Assembly (NCBI RefSeq): GCF_000423565.1
Contig: NZ_AUIF01000045.1
Span: 1-64,000 of the forward strand
DNA from: Runella zeae DSM 19591
Lineage (GTDB): Bacteria; Bacteroidota; Bacteroidia; Cytophagales; Spirosomataceae
Length of the DNA: 64,000 bases
Reading direction: 5' to 3'
Position numbers and translations under genes: made by a program. The notes under the pieces were generated by a model that saw only the letters and a list, made by a program, of their open reading frames with translations, was not told the origin of the DNA and ran no database searches. Shown piece after piece: positions 42,349 to 52,191 of this stretch (its first letter is position 1; each line of letters opens with the position of its first letter).

Positions 42349-45300
42349 TTAAAAATCAACATTCAATTTGAAACCTATTGAGCCAGTCATTGGCATCACG
42401 TTGTAATATTCAACCCCCTGCGACCAGCTTGTACCCGTCGGACGGAAAGCTCTTTCGGGATCTAACCCCTTGATTCCGTGACGAGTCCACATGTACAAAT
42501 TGTTTCCAACAATCGACAAGGAAGCATTTTGAACTTTGAAACGACTGACAAAGCTTTTGGGCAAAAAGTAAGTCACCGACACCTCTCTCAACTTGACATA
42601 AGTAGCACTATAGAGATTACGGTCAGGGAAAGGGCGATTGGCATAGCGATAGGCACTGAATGGGTCAATCCATTTGCTGCCTGCACCCCCTAAGTTTTCG
42701 ACGTAAACCGTATTGCCCGCCGCATCTTTTGTAGCAAATACGCCCGGGTTGAGGCTGGCATCTTGTAGGCGTTTAGATGCTTCTGTACTTCCTTCTGGCC
42801 AAGCATGACCACCATAGGCGGCATTTCTACCCCCAATCCAATTGCCGAGATACATATCTGGATTGGCTTTGATTTGCTCAGGAAGGCTTCGGTTAGGGTC
42901 ATAGGCTACGCCCGACAATGTTTCTTCCAGCATCCCATTGTTTCCAAGAAACATCATGGTATTGGAATAAAACTGTCCACCTTGACGCCAGTCAATATTG
43001 GCAAATAAACTAAGGTTTTTATAGCGGATAGTGGGCTGAATCCCCATCAAGAAAGCATGGTTAAAATTACCAATTTTTACCAGATTGTTCGGGTCGTTGT
43101 CGGTTTGATAAAGCCCCCCACTCGTCACAATTGGGTAGTTATAATAAGGCGATGCCTTGTCTTTGACTCTCAGCATGGGTGCCATATAAATATCCCCGAT
43201 TTGGCCACCTTCGTAGGTACGTACCTCTGCCCCACTGTATGATGTAAACGAGAAATACTTAATGCCTTCCGCTAACTTACGAATGTAGGTACGGTTGCGG
43301 GTCAAAGTAAAGTTCATGTCCCACGAGAAATCTTTTGTTTTGACGGGAGTCGTCACTATCCCAATCTCAAAGCCCTGACTTTCCACCAAACCTGCATTAA
43401 TCTGCTTGTTGCTTGCCCCTGACTCCACAGGAGTGACAATAGACAATACTTGGTTTCGGTTGCCACGTTTGTAGTAGGTAGCTTCCAACCCAAGGCGATT
43501 TTTAAAGAATTTGAAATCCACTCCAATCTCGTGCGAAGTCGAAATTTCAGGCTTCAAATCGGGGTTTCGGAGTATTCCGCCCATGTACATACGTTTGGCG
43601 GAACCCCAGTCTAAGGCAGTACTGAAGGTCTGCGAACGGCTGTAAGGGTCTACGTCGTTTCCGACTTGGGCAAAGCCTGCCCGTACTTTTGCAAAATCAA
43701 CCCAAGATGGCATTTTCACAACTTCCGACACCAATAAACTCAACGAAGCTGACGGATAGAAGTATGAATTGTTGCCTTTTTTGAGCGTACTGGTCCAATC
43801 GTTACGTGCAGTCAAATCTAAGTAAACCAAGTCTTTGAACCCGATAGAGGCCGAGGCATATACTCCATACAGTAATTTTCGGGAAAAAGAACTCAAAGGA
43901 TTAAACGTTCCCGGAGCGCCGTTGGCAATGGTATATAGCCCCGGAATCACCAGTTCGGTAGTGGCATTATAAAGCGATTGGTAATATTGCTCCAGACGGT
44001 TTGCACCTGCCATGGCATTGAGGCTCCAACTGTTATCGAAATTCTTTTTATAATTGAGCATCAAATCGAAGTTTTGCTCTTTTCGATAGTCGTTCGAAAT
44101 CGTGTATCCCCCTTTCAACGCTTCATAATTACTGTATGCTTTTTTCGATTCAAACATCTCGCTGTAAGAATCTCTGGCATATTTTCCCGTCAACGACAAC
44201 TCGTTGGTTAAATCATAATCCAATTGAATCTTGGCAACAGTGCGGTCGCGTTTAAAACCCGTTAGGTTTTCATATACCAAAAAGAAAGGATTATTTTGCT
44301 TGTCTTTGTACTTGCGCTGGGCTATGCCTTCTTGCCCTGGCAACCAATAATCGCGTAAATCATTGATATTGACCTGCGAACCTATTTCGTACACACTCCT
44401 AACGGGGTCGTTACGGCTGGCATCTATCAAAGGGCGATTGTCAGAACCCGATTGCGTCACATTCAAGCTCACAGAAGTACGGAACTTATCGGTGATGTTG
44501 TAGGCAGAGTTCAGGGCAATCGTCAAACGCGACAAATCGGTATTGGGAATAATGCCCGAGTTGGTCATGTTTCCTGCCGACAAGCGAAAATTACCTTTTT
44601 CATAATTGCCATTGACCGACACGTTGTTGGTATTTGTAACCCCCGTTTGAAAGAAATCTTTGAAGCGATTGGGATACGACACCAGCGGGGCTTTTTGACC
44701 GTTACTATTCCACAAAACCCAGTTTTCGCCTGCATCTAGCGCGGGTCCCCAGCTTTCATTTTCGGCTTCTTCTAGTACGTGCGCGCCTGTTTTGCCAGAG
44801 CCAAATTTGTTTTGTACTTGCACGTATTCAAGTGGTTTGTCCATTACCACCGAAGTATTCAACGATACCCCGATTCCTTTTTTACCTCCTGCACCTGACT
44901 TAGTAGTAATCAATACTACGCCACTTCCTGCCCGAGAGCCATACAAAGCCGCTGCGCTAGGGCCTTTCAAAATAGAGATATTGGCAATGTCGTTGGGGTT
45001 GATATCCGAAATTGGATTTCCCATGTCGGCTCCCGCAAAAGAGTTGGTCATGCGGTTGGCAACGGGCACACCATCAATCACAAACAAGGGTTGATTGTCG
45101 CTATTGAGTGAGTTGGCACCCCGAATCACCATACTCACCGACGAACCAACAGCGCCGCCCATTTGCGAAATTTGCACCCCTGCTACTTTGCCCGCCAGCG
45201 TATTGAGCACATTGTTCTGGGGAGTTTGGGTAAGGGCCGTTCCTTCCACATTGCCAACTGAATACCCCAGCGAGCGTTTTTCGCGCTTGATACCCAAGGC

Positions 45301-46011
45301 CGTCACCACGGCTTCATCCAGTATAATCGCACTCTCTTCCAATTCCACTTGTAATGTGGTTTTGTCTCCTAGTACAATTTCTTTGGTTTGATAACCAATA
45401 AACGAAAACACCAAGATCGAAGCAGAAGTAGAGACTTCAATACGAAACGAGCCATCACTACCCGAAATCGTGCCCGTTTGGGTACCTTTTACCACCACAT
45501 TGACCCCGGGTAAGGGGCTTCCGTCGGCTTTTGCAGTCACTTTTCCCGAAATCACTTTTACCAGTTTTTTTACCGAGGCAAGGGCTTGTATCTCTGTACT
45601 TTGAGTGATAGCACTAGGCGTAGTAACGGGCAGTGGCTCCTGCCCCAACCCTGCCCATTTTGTCAGAGGCGTGAGCAAGTACAGGTTTTTATCAAGTTTT
45701 TCATAACGTAGATTAAGGGTAGAGGATATAAATTCTAGCTCTTTTTCCAACGACCCAAATTGCTGTAAGCCATAATCGATGCTTTTGTTTTCGATGGTTC
45801 GGCGATCGTACGAAAAAGATACTTTATATCTTGATTGAAGGTCTTTTAGAGCACTTTTTAGCGATTTAACATTGCTTGATTTTTGATAATGACGCTGAAT
45901 TCCGGTCACTTCGCGCGAAGCTAGTAATTGGGCAGATGCCTGAAAGGCAAGACCAAAAAACAGCAAGCTCAAAGCCCGATGTCGTGATTTTCGATTGCAG
46001 AAATTTTTCAT
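42349..46011 (-). CDS. SusC/RagA-like TonB-dependent transporter with STN domain
   Basis: A 1220-residue outer-membrane transporter. ATG 46011 precedes the signal peptide (RHRALSLLFFGLAFQASA). It has an STN domain at about 45-110 (LKDLQSRYKVSFSYD), through which TonB-dependent receptors contact FecR anti-sigma factors. A CarboxypepD_reg-like domain is at about 160-240 (VISGKVTAKADGSPLPGVNV), a plug with NVLNTLAGKVAGVQISQMGG and SILKGPSAAALYGSRAGSGV, and then a long beta-barrel. It imports a glycan or other nutrient bound by SusD. The STN domain fits the FecR/ECF genes just upstream. Confidence 0.95.
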   Translation of the reverse strand: MKNFCNRKSRHRALSLLFFGLAFQASAQLLASREVTGIQRHYQKSSNVKSLKSALKDLQSRYKVSFSYDRRTIENKSIDYGLQQFGSLEKELEFISSTLNLRYEKLDKNLYLLTPLTKWAGLGQEPLPVTTPSAITQSTEIQALASVKKLVKVISGKVTAKADGSPLPGVNVVVKGTQTGTISGSDGSFRIEVSTSASILVFSFIGYQTKEIVLGDKTTLQVELEESAIILDEAVVTALGIKREKRSLGYSVGNVEGTALTQTPQNNVLNTLAGKVAGVQISQMGGAVGSSVSMVIRGANSLNSDNQPLFVIDGVPVANRMTNSFAGADMGNPISDINPNDIANISILKGPSAAALYGSRAGSGVVLITTKSGAGGKKGIGVSLNTSVVMDKPLEYVQVQNKFGSGKTGAHVLEEAENESWGPALDAGENWVLWNSNGQKAPLVSYPNRFKDFFQTGVTNTNNVSVNGNYEKGNFRLSAGNMTNSGIIPNTDLSRLTIALNSAYNITDKFRTSVSLNVTQSGSDNRPLIDASRNDPVRSVYEIGSQVNINDLRDYWLPGQEGIAQRKYKDKQNNPFFLVYENLTGFKRDRTVAKIQLDYDLTNELSLTGKYARDSYSEMFESKKAYSNYEALKGGYTISNDYRKEQNFDLMLNYKKNFDNSWSLNAMAGANRLEQYYQSLYNATTELVIPGLYTIANGAPGTFNPLSSFSRKLLYGVYASASIGFKDLVYLDLTARNDWTSTLKKGNNSYFYPSASLSLLVSEVVKMPSWVDFAKVRAGFAQVGNDVDPYSRSQTFSTALDWGSAKRMYMGGILRNPDLKPEISTSHEIGVDFKFFKNRLGLEATYYKRGNRNQVLSIVTPVESGASNKQINAGLVESQGFEIGIVTTPVKTKDFSWDMNFTLTRNRTYIRKLAEGIKYFSFTSYSGAEVRTYEGGQIGDIYMAPMLRVKDKASPYYNYPIVTSGGLYQTDNDPNNLVKIGNFNHAFLMGIQPTIRYKNLSLFANIDWRQGGQFYSNTMMFLGNNGMLEETLSGVAYDPNRSLPEQIKANPDMYLGNWIGGRNAAYGGHAWPEGSTEASKRLQDASLNPGVFATKDAAGNTVYVENLGGAGSKWIDPFSAYRYANRPFPDRNLYSATYVKLREVSVTYFLPKSFVSRFKVQNASLSIVGNNLYMWTRHGIKGLDPERAFRPTGTSWSQGVEYYNVMPMTGSIGFKLNVDF

Positions 46012-46046
46012 ATAGACAGTGGTTTGGTATTCTAAAAAATGGTAAA

Positions 46047-47051
46047 TCAATCATTAACAGATTTTTTAAACTGCACCCCTCCCTCTACGCGCACTACCTG
46101 ATGAGGATATGCTTTGGTGAGGGCATTGATAAGAACGGCAGGGTCGTCGGCAGGAAATACCCCATTAAATTCTCCCAGTTCGCTTCCTTGTTCTACCTGC
46201 ACTTTCAGGCCAAAGCGTTCTTCTAGTACTTTTTGTATTTCTAACAGTGTAGCGTTTTCAAAAATCACTTTGCCCGATTGCCAAGCCGCATAATTCTGAA
46301 CATTCACCTCTCTTTTCACTAAATTGCCCGAAGAATTTGAGTATTCTACCAAATCCCCTGGCTGCATCAATAGTTTTTGGGAATTGACTTTGTTGATCGA
46401 CAATTCTACTTTTCCCGATTCGAGGGCTACCGAAGTCGAATTGGAGAAACTTCGGACATTGAAGCGTGTCCCTAATACCGCCACATCCACCTCTCCCGAA
46501 TGCACCACAAATCCGCGATGATTGGGCAAATGACTCACGTCAAAAAAGGCTTCCCCTTTGAGCCATACTTCTCGACTTCCGGTGGCTTCTTGCTCCATAC
46601 CCGTCACTTTGAGTTCTGAGCCTTTGTTTAATTTGACGAGAGAGCCGTCGGCTAGTTTTAATTCCAGCATTTTCTCTGAGGCCACATACACCTTAGAAGT
46701 TGAGTCTTTATTCACATACCAAACCACTCCTAGTGCCATCAAAAGACTAGCGGCTACGGGCATCGTCCATCGTACAATGATACTTTTTAGCGAGCGTTTC
46801 AGAGGTTTTGTGTTTTCCCAATCCTGTACTCTTGCCATCAATTTTGTACTTGCTTGCGCTATTTGCTGCTCATCTACTGTTGTCTCATCTTCGGTGTGCA
46901 TCAGTTTCAGTAAAGACACCGCTTCGTCCACATTCGCTTTCAAATGAGGATCTTCGTGCATTAAGCGTTCCCATTTTTTTATTGCATCATCATCAGTCCT
47001 AAAATACCAGCCTAAAAAGGTTTCGTCGGTAAGCAATTGTTCGGGCTTCAT
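46047..47051 (-). CDS. FecR-type anti-sigma factor
   Basis: A 334-residue inner-membrane protein; ATG 47051 is used (MKPEQLLTDETFLGWYF), not the longer frame to 47096. A cytoplasmic sigma-binding part comes first, then one membrane helix (WTMPVAASLLMALGVVWYV), the FecR periplasmic domain (KLADGSLVKLNKGSELKV, VWLKGEAFFDVSH, VAVLGTRFNVRSF) and a C-terminal DUF4974-like domain (FENATLLEIQKVLEERFGLKV). It relays the SusC substrate signal to the sigma factor. It is in line with susC (35 bp) and divergent from the sigma gene. Confidence 0.93.
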   Translation of the reverse strand: MKPEQLLTDETFLGWYFRTDDDAIKKWERLMHEDPHLKANVDEAVSLLKLMHTEDETTVDEQQIAQASTKLMARVQDWENTKPLKRSLKSIIVRWTMPVAASLLMALGVVWYVNKDSTSKVYVASEKMLELKLADGSLVKLNKGSELKVTGMEQEATGSREVWLKGEAFFDVSHLPNHRGFVVHSGEVDVAVLGTRFNVRSFSNSTSVALESGKVELSINKVNSQKLLMQPGDLVEYSNSSGNLVKREVNVQNYAAWQSGKVIFENATLLEIQKVLEERFGLKVQVEQGSELGEFNGVFPADDPAVLINALTKAYPHQVVRVEGGVQFKKSVND

Positions 47052-47146
47052 ATCAAATGTTTGTTCCTTTCTTATACCAGTGCAATCAATCGTCACGGGA
47101 TAATCATTTTTTTTCTTATTTTTTTTTTATTAATTAAAATTTAAAA

Positions 47147-47175
47147 TTGCACGCCCTTTGAATAGTCTAACTTTG
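47147..47175 (+). promoter_or_regulatory. Promoter of the ECF sigma gene (TTG-N18-TAACTTTG)
   Basis: TTG at 47147-47149 and TAACTTTG at 47168-47175 match the Bacteroidota -33/-7 pattern with an 18-bp spacer; the ATG lies 40 bp after. This is the best complete housekeeping-type promoter seen in the window. Confidence 0.6.
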
Positions 47176-47215
47176 CTTTGCTTTTGTAATAAGGTTAAAC
47201 ACAACTTTTGGTTAG

Positions 47216-47785
47216 ATGGATGAAGCTCAATTGTGGAAGGGTTTTCTGAATGCCGATCCAAAAGCTTTCGAAGACCTTTTTAAGAACTACTACAAGCCTC
47301 TGTATCTGTACGGCTACAAAATGGTCCGTAATAGGCAGCTTGTGGACGATTGTATTCAGGATCTTTTTTTTGAGCTATGGACGAGCAAAGAGCATTTGAG
47401 CGAAGTCACGTCGGTAAAAGGCTATCTCTTCAAAGCGCTCAAGTTCAAATTGACAAGGGCGTTAAGAAAAGAAAACCGTTTTGATAGCATAGAAGAAGAA
47501 CCCAACGAGTGGTTTGAAATCAGTCATGAAAATTGGCTTATCGAACAACAAACCGATGCCGACCAAAAAGAGCGATTGACGCACCTCATGAGCCAACTTA
47601 CCAAACGACAACAAGAAGCAATTTATCTGAGATTTTATGTGCAGCTTACCTACGAAGAAGTTGCGGAGATGATGAAGCTGACGTATCAGGCAGTGGTCAA
47701 TCTAGTTTATAAATCTGTTAAATTTCTTAGAGAGCACTTAGTGCCGTTATTAATGCTTACACTGATAAATAGATATTTGTTCTGA
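47216..47785 (+). CDS. RNA polymerase ECF sigma-70 factor (FecI-like)
   Basis: A 189-residue ECF sigma factor. Sigma-2 is at about 10-80 (FEDLFKNYYKPLYLYGYKMV, DDCIQDLFFELW) and sigma-4 at about 120-175 (LTKRQQEAIYLRFYVQLTYEEVAEMM, LTYQAVVNLVYKSVKFLRE). It should direct polymerase to the susCD promoter when FecR releases it. The gene is divergent from fecR, whereas these genes more often run sigma-FecR-SusC in one direction. Confidence 0.95.
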   Translation: MDEAQLWKGFLNADPKAFEDLFKNYYKPLYLYGYKMVRNRQLVDDCIQDLFFELWTSKEHLSEVTSVKGYLFKALKFKLTRALRKENRFDSIEEEPNEWFEISHENWLIEQQTDADQKERLTHLMSQLTKRQQEAIYLRFYVQLTYEEVAEMMKLTYQAVVNLVYKSVKFLREHLVPLLMLTLINRYLF

Positions 47786-47810
47786 ATGCCCTCCACCGGA
47801 AGGCATTCAG
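47782..47810. terminator. Hairpin between sigma and S24-repressor genes
   Basis: Nine-bp perfect stem (47782-47790 with 47802-47810), 11-nt loop, starting at the sigma stop codon. The T-tail is poor, so termination strength is uncertain. Confidence 0.5.
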
Positions 47811-47827
47811 GTAGTTTAAGTGACATT

Positions 47828-48532
47828 TTAGGCCAAAGGAAACTCTGAATCAAAATAGCCAGCAAAACGCCACAATTCTTGAATTTCATCCCTCCGCACG
47901 GGATAAGGCGCATAGCGCTCATTGAGTGACTTAAGTACAAGCACTCCTTTTTCTTCCAAATAATTAAAAACTTTTTTCAAGACAACTCCTTCATCTTTGG
48001 TAACTACCAAACAAATCGTGCCACTTTTGACGGCGTCCCAGCGGTCGATGTATTCTCCAAAAACTACCGCCCCTTCTCTCAAAGGCGGCATAGAATCGCC
48101 TTCATAAGGAAAAGCACGGTATTTGCGCTCTCTGGATAAAAAAGGCAATTGAAAAGTAGGCAGTCGATTGATATAATCTATGTCTCCGTAGCCTTCGGCA
48201 TAGCCGCCCATCGCCCTCACCGGCACAAACTCAATGTTTTCGTGATTTTGGCTATCGACTGTCGTCACCAACACACGGATGTCGTTTGAAGCAAAAGGCT
48301 GAAACTCACGACTTAAGTCTTTACGCAGAAGCCCGTCAATGGTTACGCCAAAGAAAGCCGCCAAGCGAATCAAATCCTCAAAACTAGGCTCGGCTCGGCC
48401 TAATTCGTAGGCGGCTAGGGTAGATTTTTTCATCCCCAATTCATCAGCTAACCGCTGTTGAGATACCTTTCCGGCTAGCTTTCCGCGTAGGTAAGAAAGA
48501 TTTTGAGCAAAATTATTCACTTTTTCTTGCAT
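47828..48532 (-). CDS. XRE-family repressor with S24 (LexA/CI-like) peptidase domain
   Basis: A 234-residue repressor. The helix-turn-helix at about 8-70 is typical (VSQQRLADELGMKKSTLAAY, then ELGRAEPS). The C-terminal S24 domain (about 110-230) has FPYEGDSMPPLREGAVVFGEY with the catalytic Ser, and the Lys in GVVLKKVFNYL. A cleavage Ala-Gly or Cys-Gly pair is not obvious (an MGG at about 109-111 is possible). It is divergent from umuDC, and a shared palindrome in the gap suggests it represses that operon and itself, relieved by DNA damage. Confidence 0.9.
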   Translation of the reverse strand: MQEKVNNFAQNLSYLRGKLAGKVSQQRLADELGMKKSTLAAYELGRAEPSFEDLIRLAAFFGVTIDGLLRKDLSREFQPFASNDIRVLVTTVDSQNHENIEFVPVRAMGGYAEGYGDIDYINRLPTFQLPFLSRERKYRAFPYEGDSMPPLREGAVVFGEYIDRWDAVKSGTICLVVTKDEGVVLKKVFNYLEEKGVLVLKSLNERYAPYPVRRDEIQELWRFAGYFDSEFPLA

Positions 48533-48560
48533 AAAATTAAAAACATGGCTAATTTTTGCA

Positions 48561-48582
48561 ACTAAAATACAAATTATTTAGT
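48561..48582. promoter_or_regulatory. Candidate operator ACTAAA-N10-TTTAGT
   Basis: An inverted repeat (48561-48566 and 48577-48582) in the 119-bp gap between the S24 repressor gene and umuD. Symmetry and position suit a dimeric HTH repressor. No other copy was searched for. Confidence 0.45.
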
Positions 48583-48651
48583 CAACTACCAAGAAACAGC
48601 CATTTAAACATTTATATACTAAAACAATATTTTTTTAAAACGTTAAAACTC

Positions 48652-49056
48652 ATGAACTTCTACTTTCCTACGGTTTTTATTCCTTTTTCTGGTGCTACAG
48701 TAGCGGCGGGTTTTCCTTCTCCCGCCGAAGACTACACCGAGCTATCGCTTGATCTCAATAGCCACCTCATCGACCGCCCTTATACTACTTTTTGCATCCG
48801 AGTAAGGGGCAATTCGATGGAAGGCGCCAGGGTGTATGATGGCGATATGTTGCTGGTTGACCGCTCTATTTCTCCCCAAAACGGCCACATTGTTATTGGC
48901 GTCTTAGACGGCGAATTTACGGTCAAACGGCTACGTATCGACCAAGGCCAAATGTATCTGCTCCCAGAGCATCCTGCTTATGACCCCATCAAAATCAACC
49001 ATGAAAATGATTTTAAAGTATGGGGTGTAGTGACCTACGTTATTCACAAAGCCTAA
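48652..49056 (+). CDS. umuD: UmuD-like error-prone polymerase accessory protein (S24 peptidase)
   Basis: A 134-residue UmuD-like protein; ATG 48652 gives the normal short N-terminal arm. The [11 protein letters not shown] segment near residue 18 supplies the autocleavage site (Ala-Gly). The catalytic Ser is in [14 protein letters not shown] and the Lys in [10 protein letters not shown]. After RecA-stimulated self-cleavage it would form the polymerase V complex with UmuC, whose gene starts 1 bp after its stop. Confidence 0.93.
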   Translation: MNFYFPTVFIPFSGATVAAGFPSPAEDYTELSLDLNSHLIDRPYTTFCIRVRGNSMEGARVYDGDMLLVDRSISPQNGHIVIGVLDGEFTVKRLRIDQGQMYLLPEHPAYDPIKINHENDFKVWGVVTYVIHKA

Positions 49057-49057
49057 T

Positions 49058-50368
49058 ATGTACGCCCTGATAGATTGTAACAATTTTTATGCCTCTTGTG
49101 AGCGAGTATTCCAACCTCAACTCGAAAAGCGGCCTATCGTGGTACTTTCCAACAATGACGGCTGCATCATTGCTCGTTCTAACGAAGCCAAAGTACTTGG
49201 CATTCCGATGGGAATTCCGGTGTTTCAGGTGGAGGCTTTACTCCGACAATACCAAGTTAAGGTTTTTTCTTCTAACTATGCCCTTTACGGCGATTTGTCG
49301 CACCGGGTGATGCAATCTTTACAAGCCTTTGCTCCGGCAATGGAAGTGTATTCTATCGACGAAGCTTTTCTAGATTTGCGAAAAATTCCTTTTTATGATT
49401 TAGAAAAGTGGGCCCAAACCCTCAAACAAAACATCCAACAATGGACGGGTATTCCGATTTCGATTGGCATTGCCCCTACCAAAACACTGGCCAAAATCGC
49501 CAACCGCTACGCCAAAGCCTTTCTGCCATCAGAAGGCATTTTTATCATTGAAGACGACCCCACTGCCGAAATCGCCCTGGCAGCTACGCCCATTGAGGAT
49601 GTGTGGGGTATAGGGCGTCGCTACAAACGGCTTTTGCATTCGCACCAGATTTTTAATGCTTTTCAGCTCGTTCAAGCACCCGAAAGCTGGATTCAAAAAC
49701 ACCTTAAAGTAGTGGGATTGCGTATGTTGCGTGAGTTGCGCGGGGAGGTTTGTTATGGTCTTACCCTAGAGCCACACCCCAAAAAAGGCATTTGTGTCTC
49801 TCGGTCGTTTCGGCAAGCAACCTCTCATTTTGGGACCATCCAAGAGGTAGTTTCTACCTTTGCAGCCCGCTGTGGCGAAAAGCTCCGAAAACAAAAAAGC
49901 TGTGCCAATCTGCTTTATCTTTTTTTGTTTACCAATGCTTATCAAGATGCTTCCCCTCCTCAGATGTATTCAAAAGTAATATACCTTCCCGTAGCAACCC
50001 ACAACAGCTTCGAATTGGTAAAAATGGCGCTTACGGCACTAGATTTGATTTTTAAAGAAGAATATCGTTATAAAAAAGTAGGAATCATGGTGACAGGTAT
50101 TACACCTGAATCTCATGTACAAACCAGTCTTTTTGACAAACCCGACCCTCAGCACCTCAATCAAAAACGAGTATTGAAAGCGGTAGATGCGCTCAATCGG
50201 AAATTAGGCAGAGATAAAATCCGAATCGCCATCCAAGGATATGGCTGGCAGCCTTCCCAAGCCCATCGCTCTCCTTGCTATACCACCCGCTGGGAAGATA
50301 TTCCCACGATCGACGAAAGAAGGGATTTTAGGGGAAAGCCCCTCTCCCCTCGCCCTCATAAAGACTGA
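49058..50368 (+). CDS. umuC: Y-family DNA polymerase V catalytic subunit UmuC
   Basis: A 436-residue translesion polymerase. Conserved parts are [16 protein letters not shown] (first metal Asp), [26 protein letters not shown] (second acidic pair), [21 protein letters not shown] and [14 protein letters not shown]4113-type end ([21 protein letters not shown]) is typical of UmuC. Length is normal. Its last 13 bases overlap the 3' end of the convergent cheB-like gene. Confidence 0.95.
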   Translation: MYALIDCNNFYASCERVFQPQLEKRPIVVLSNNDGCIIARSNEAKVLGIPMGIPVFQVEALLRQYQVKVFSSNYALYGDLSHRVMQSLQAFAPAMEVYSIDEAFLDLRKIPFYDLEKWAQTLKQNIQQWTGIPISIGIAPTKTLAKIANRYAKAFLPSEGIFIIEDDPTAEIALAATPIEDVWGIGRRYKRLLHSHQIFNAFQLVQAPESWIQKHLKVVGLRMLRELRGEVCYGLTLEPHPKKGICVSRSFRQATSHFGTIQEVVSTFAARCGEKLRKQKSCANLLYLFLFTNAYQDASPPQMYSKVIYLPVATHNSFELVKMALTALDLIFKEEYRYKKVGIMVTGITPESHVQTSLFDKPDPQHLNQKRVLKAVDALNRKLGRDKIRIAIQGYGWQPSQAHRSPCYTTRWEDIPTIDERRDFRGKPLSPRPHKD

Positions 50369-50934
50369 ATCAAAGCGGCGATTTGCTGAATATCCAAAAT
50401 CCAGTCTGCAACACCTTGGTTAATAGCCTGCTGAGGCATAAAAGGCACTTTGGCGGTATCAGGTTTTTGAGCCACTGTCACTCCACCCGCTTTTTTGATG
50501 GCTTTCAAACCTTGGGTACCGTCTGCATTGGCTCCTGAGAGCAAAATAGCGACCGATGAACGTCCGCACACATCTGCTACCGACTCAAAAGTAACATCCA
50601 ATGCGGGACGACTATAATTCACTTTTTCGGAATCATCCAAAGAGAAAAATCCGTCTTTTTCGAGTAGTAAATGATAATCTGCCGGGGCAAGATAGATATG
50701 CCCTTTCTCTATTACATCTTTATCCTCTACCTCCTGAATAGGAAGGGAAGTTTTGTAAGAAAATAAATCCGCTAAAGACGAGTCGTTGGAGTTTTTTCGA
50801 TGAACTACCACTATCAGCACAAAAGGCATAGGAGAAGGCAAATCAGGCAGCAATTCTAGCAGTACTTCCAAACTCCCCGAAGAACCTCCTATTACTACTA
50901 CTTTGCAGTCCTTTATGAGACGATTTTCCGCCAT
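50356..50934 (-). CDS. CheB-type methylesterase domain protein
   Basis: A 192-residue stand-alone CheB catalytic domain without a receiver domain. The active-site residues are visible: Ser in [13 protein letters not shown], His in VVVHRKNS, and Asp in [15 protein letters not shown]. In chemotaxis CheB removes methyl groups from receptor glutamates. No chemoreceptor is in the window, and with CheR and hybrid kinases next door a non-chemotaxis signalling role is likely. Its 5' end overlaps the CheR gene by 22 bp. Confidence 0.9.
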   Translation of the reverse strand: MAENRLIKDCKVVVIGGSSGSLEVLLELLPDLPSPMPFVLIVVVHRKNSNDSSLADLFSYKTSLPIQEVEDKDVIEKGHIYLAPADYHLLLEKDGFFSLDDSEKVNYSRPALDVTFESVADVCGRSSVAILLSGANADGTQGLKAIKKAGGVTVAQKPDTAKVPFMPQQAINQGVADWILDIQQIAALIQSL

Positions 50935-51743
50935 ATTTTTTCGCTATTGAGTTGCTTGTATTTTGACTGTACCACCGAAAACTTAAGAGTCTCTTTTGAA
51001 CCCAATGCCAAATAGCCCAATGCTCCCAAACTTTCATCAAACAACTGTAATACTCTATCTTGTAAGTCTTTATCAAAATAAATCAAAACATTACGACAAA
51101 GTATCAGATCAAATTCATTGAACGAACGATCCGATACTAAATTATGAGTTGAAAAAATCATCCTTTCACCAAGAGCTTCATCAAACTTCACTTGTCCATA
51201 ATGAGCCGTATAATAACTCGAAAAATCTTTTCGCCCTCCCGACAAAATATAATTTTCGGAATACTGCTTCATCGACTGAAGCGGAAAAAGGCCCGTTCTC
51301 GCTCTCTCCAATACGCTAGGATTCAAATCAGTTGCGTATAAAAGAGACTTTTGCAGCAAATTCATTTCTTTCAACAAAATCGCCATCGAATACACTTCTT
51401 CGCCCGTGGAGCATCCTGCATGCCAAATCCTAATAAAAGGTTTGGCACTGATGGTTTGGAGTACTTCGGTGCGTAGTGTTTTATAAAAAGAAGGGTCGCG
51501 AAACATCTCTGTGACATTGACAGTCACCTCCTCCACAAACCGCTTCAAATAAGCTTTGTCCTCTTTGATTCGATATTTGAATTCGGCAAGACTCGGAAAT
51601 TTGTCTAACGAACACAGTCGTGTAATGCGGCGTTTGAGCGAAGCCCTCGAGTAATGCGTAAAATCATACCCATGCCATTCAAAAAGGTCGTTGAGCAAAT
51701 GCTCCACTTCGGCATCCTCAATCTGTATCAGTTCTTTATACAC
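50913..51743 (-). CDS. CheR-type protein-glutamate methyltransferase
   Basis: A 276-residue SAM-dependent methyltransferase. The N-terminal helical CheR_N domain is followed by the SAM-binding part with IRIWHAGCSTGEEVYSMAIL, ATDLNPSVLERAR and FDLILCRNVLIYFD. It starts at GTG 51743, overlapping the response-regulator stop by 8 bp, so translation is coupled. The target may be a non-standard receptor or the hybrid kinases encoded upstream. Confidence 0.92.
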   Translation of the reverse strand: MYKELIQIEDAEVEHLLNDLFEWHGYDFTHYSRASLKRRITRLCSLDKFPSLAEFKYRIKEDKAYLKRFVEEVTVNVTEMFRDPSFYKTLRTEVLQTISAKPFIRIWHAGCSTGEEVYSMAILLKEMNLLQKSLLYATDLNPSVLERARTGLFPLQSMKQYSENYILSGGRKDFSSYYTAHYGQVKFDEALGERMIFSTHNLVSDRSFNEFDLILCRNVLIYFDKDLQDRVLQLFDESLGALGYLALGSKETLKFSVVQSKYKQLNSEKIWRKIVS

Positions 51744-52101
51744 GGTCTAACATTTCCATTAATTTATCTACATCAATTGGCTTTGAGATATAATCGGTAG
51801 CCCCCGCTGCTAAACATTTTTCCTTATCCCCCACCATTGCTTGAGCCGTCACCGAAAAAATAGGCGTATTGGCTCGGTGCGCTAGTGATTTGATGCGAGG
51901 AATCGCCTCATAGCCATCCATTTCGGGCATCATCATATCCATCAAAATGACATCGACTATTTCGTCGGTCTTCAAAATATCCAATGCTTCTTGGGCACTA
52001 AGGCACGAAAGACACTCAAATGCCCGTGCTCGTAATGTCGCTTTTAGAGCAAAGATATTTCGAGAATCGTCGTCGATGATCAAAACTCTCTTTTTACGCA
52101 T
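51736..52101 (-). CDS. Single-domain response regulator
   Basis: A 121-residue receiver domain: LIIDDDSRN (acid pocket), VILMDMMMPEMDGYEA with the phosphorylated Asp (about 56), VTAQAM (Thr) and SKPIDVDKL (Lys). It is closely similar to the third receiver domain of the large hybrid kinase (ADDDVRNIFSL, KCIQAGASDYITKPVDID), suggesting that it arose from that domain or shares its kinase. Confidence 0.93.
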   Translation of the reverse strand: MRKKRVLIIDDDSRNIFALKATLRARAFECLSCLSAQEALDILKTDEIVDVILMDMMMPEMDGYEAIPRIKSLAHRANTPIFSVTAQAMVGDKEKCLAAGATDYISKPIDVDKLMEMLDRV

Positions 52102-52191
52102 GAGGTCTAAAATTAAGTAATATGGATGCTAAATACCAGTTTGTTTTCATTGTTTACAGATTGACATTCAATAAGTTATAAAAAAAACAAT

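Noticed and set aside
44452-45391. Long antisense frames inside the SusC gene
   Set aside because: The SusC frame is continuous with clear domains; the antisense frames show no motif or start signals.
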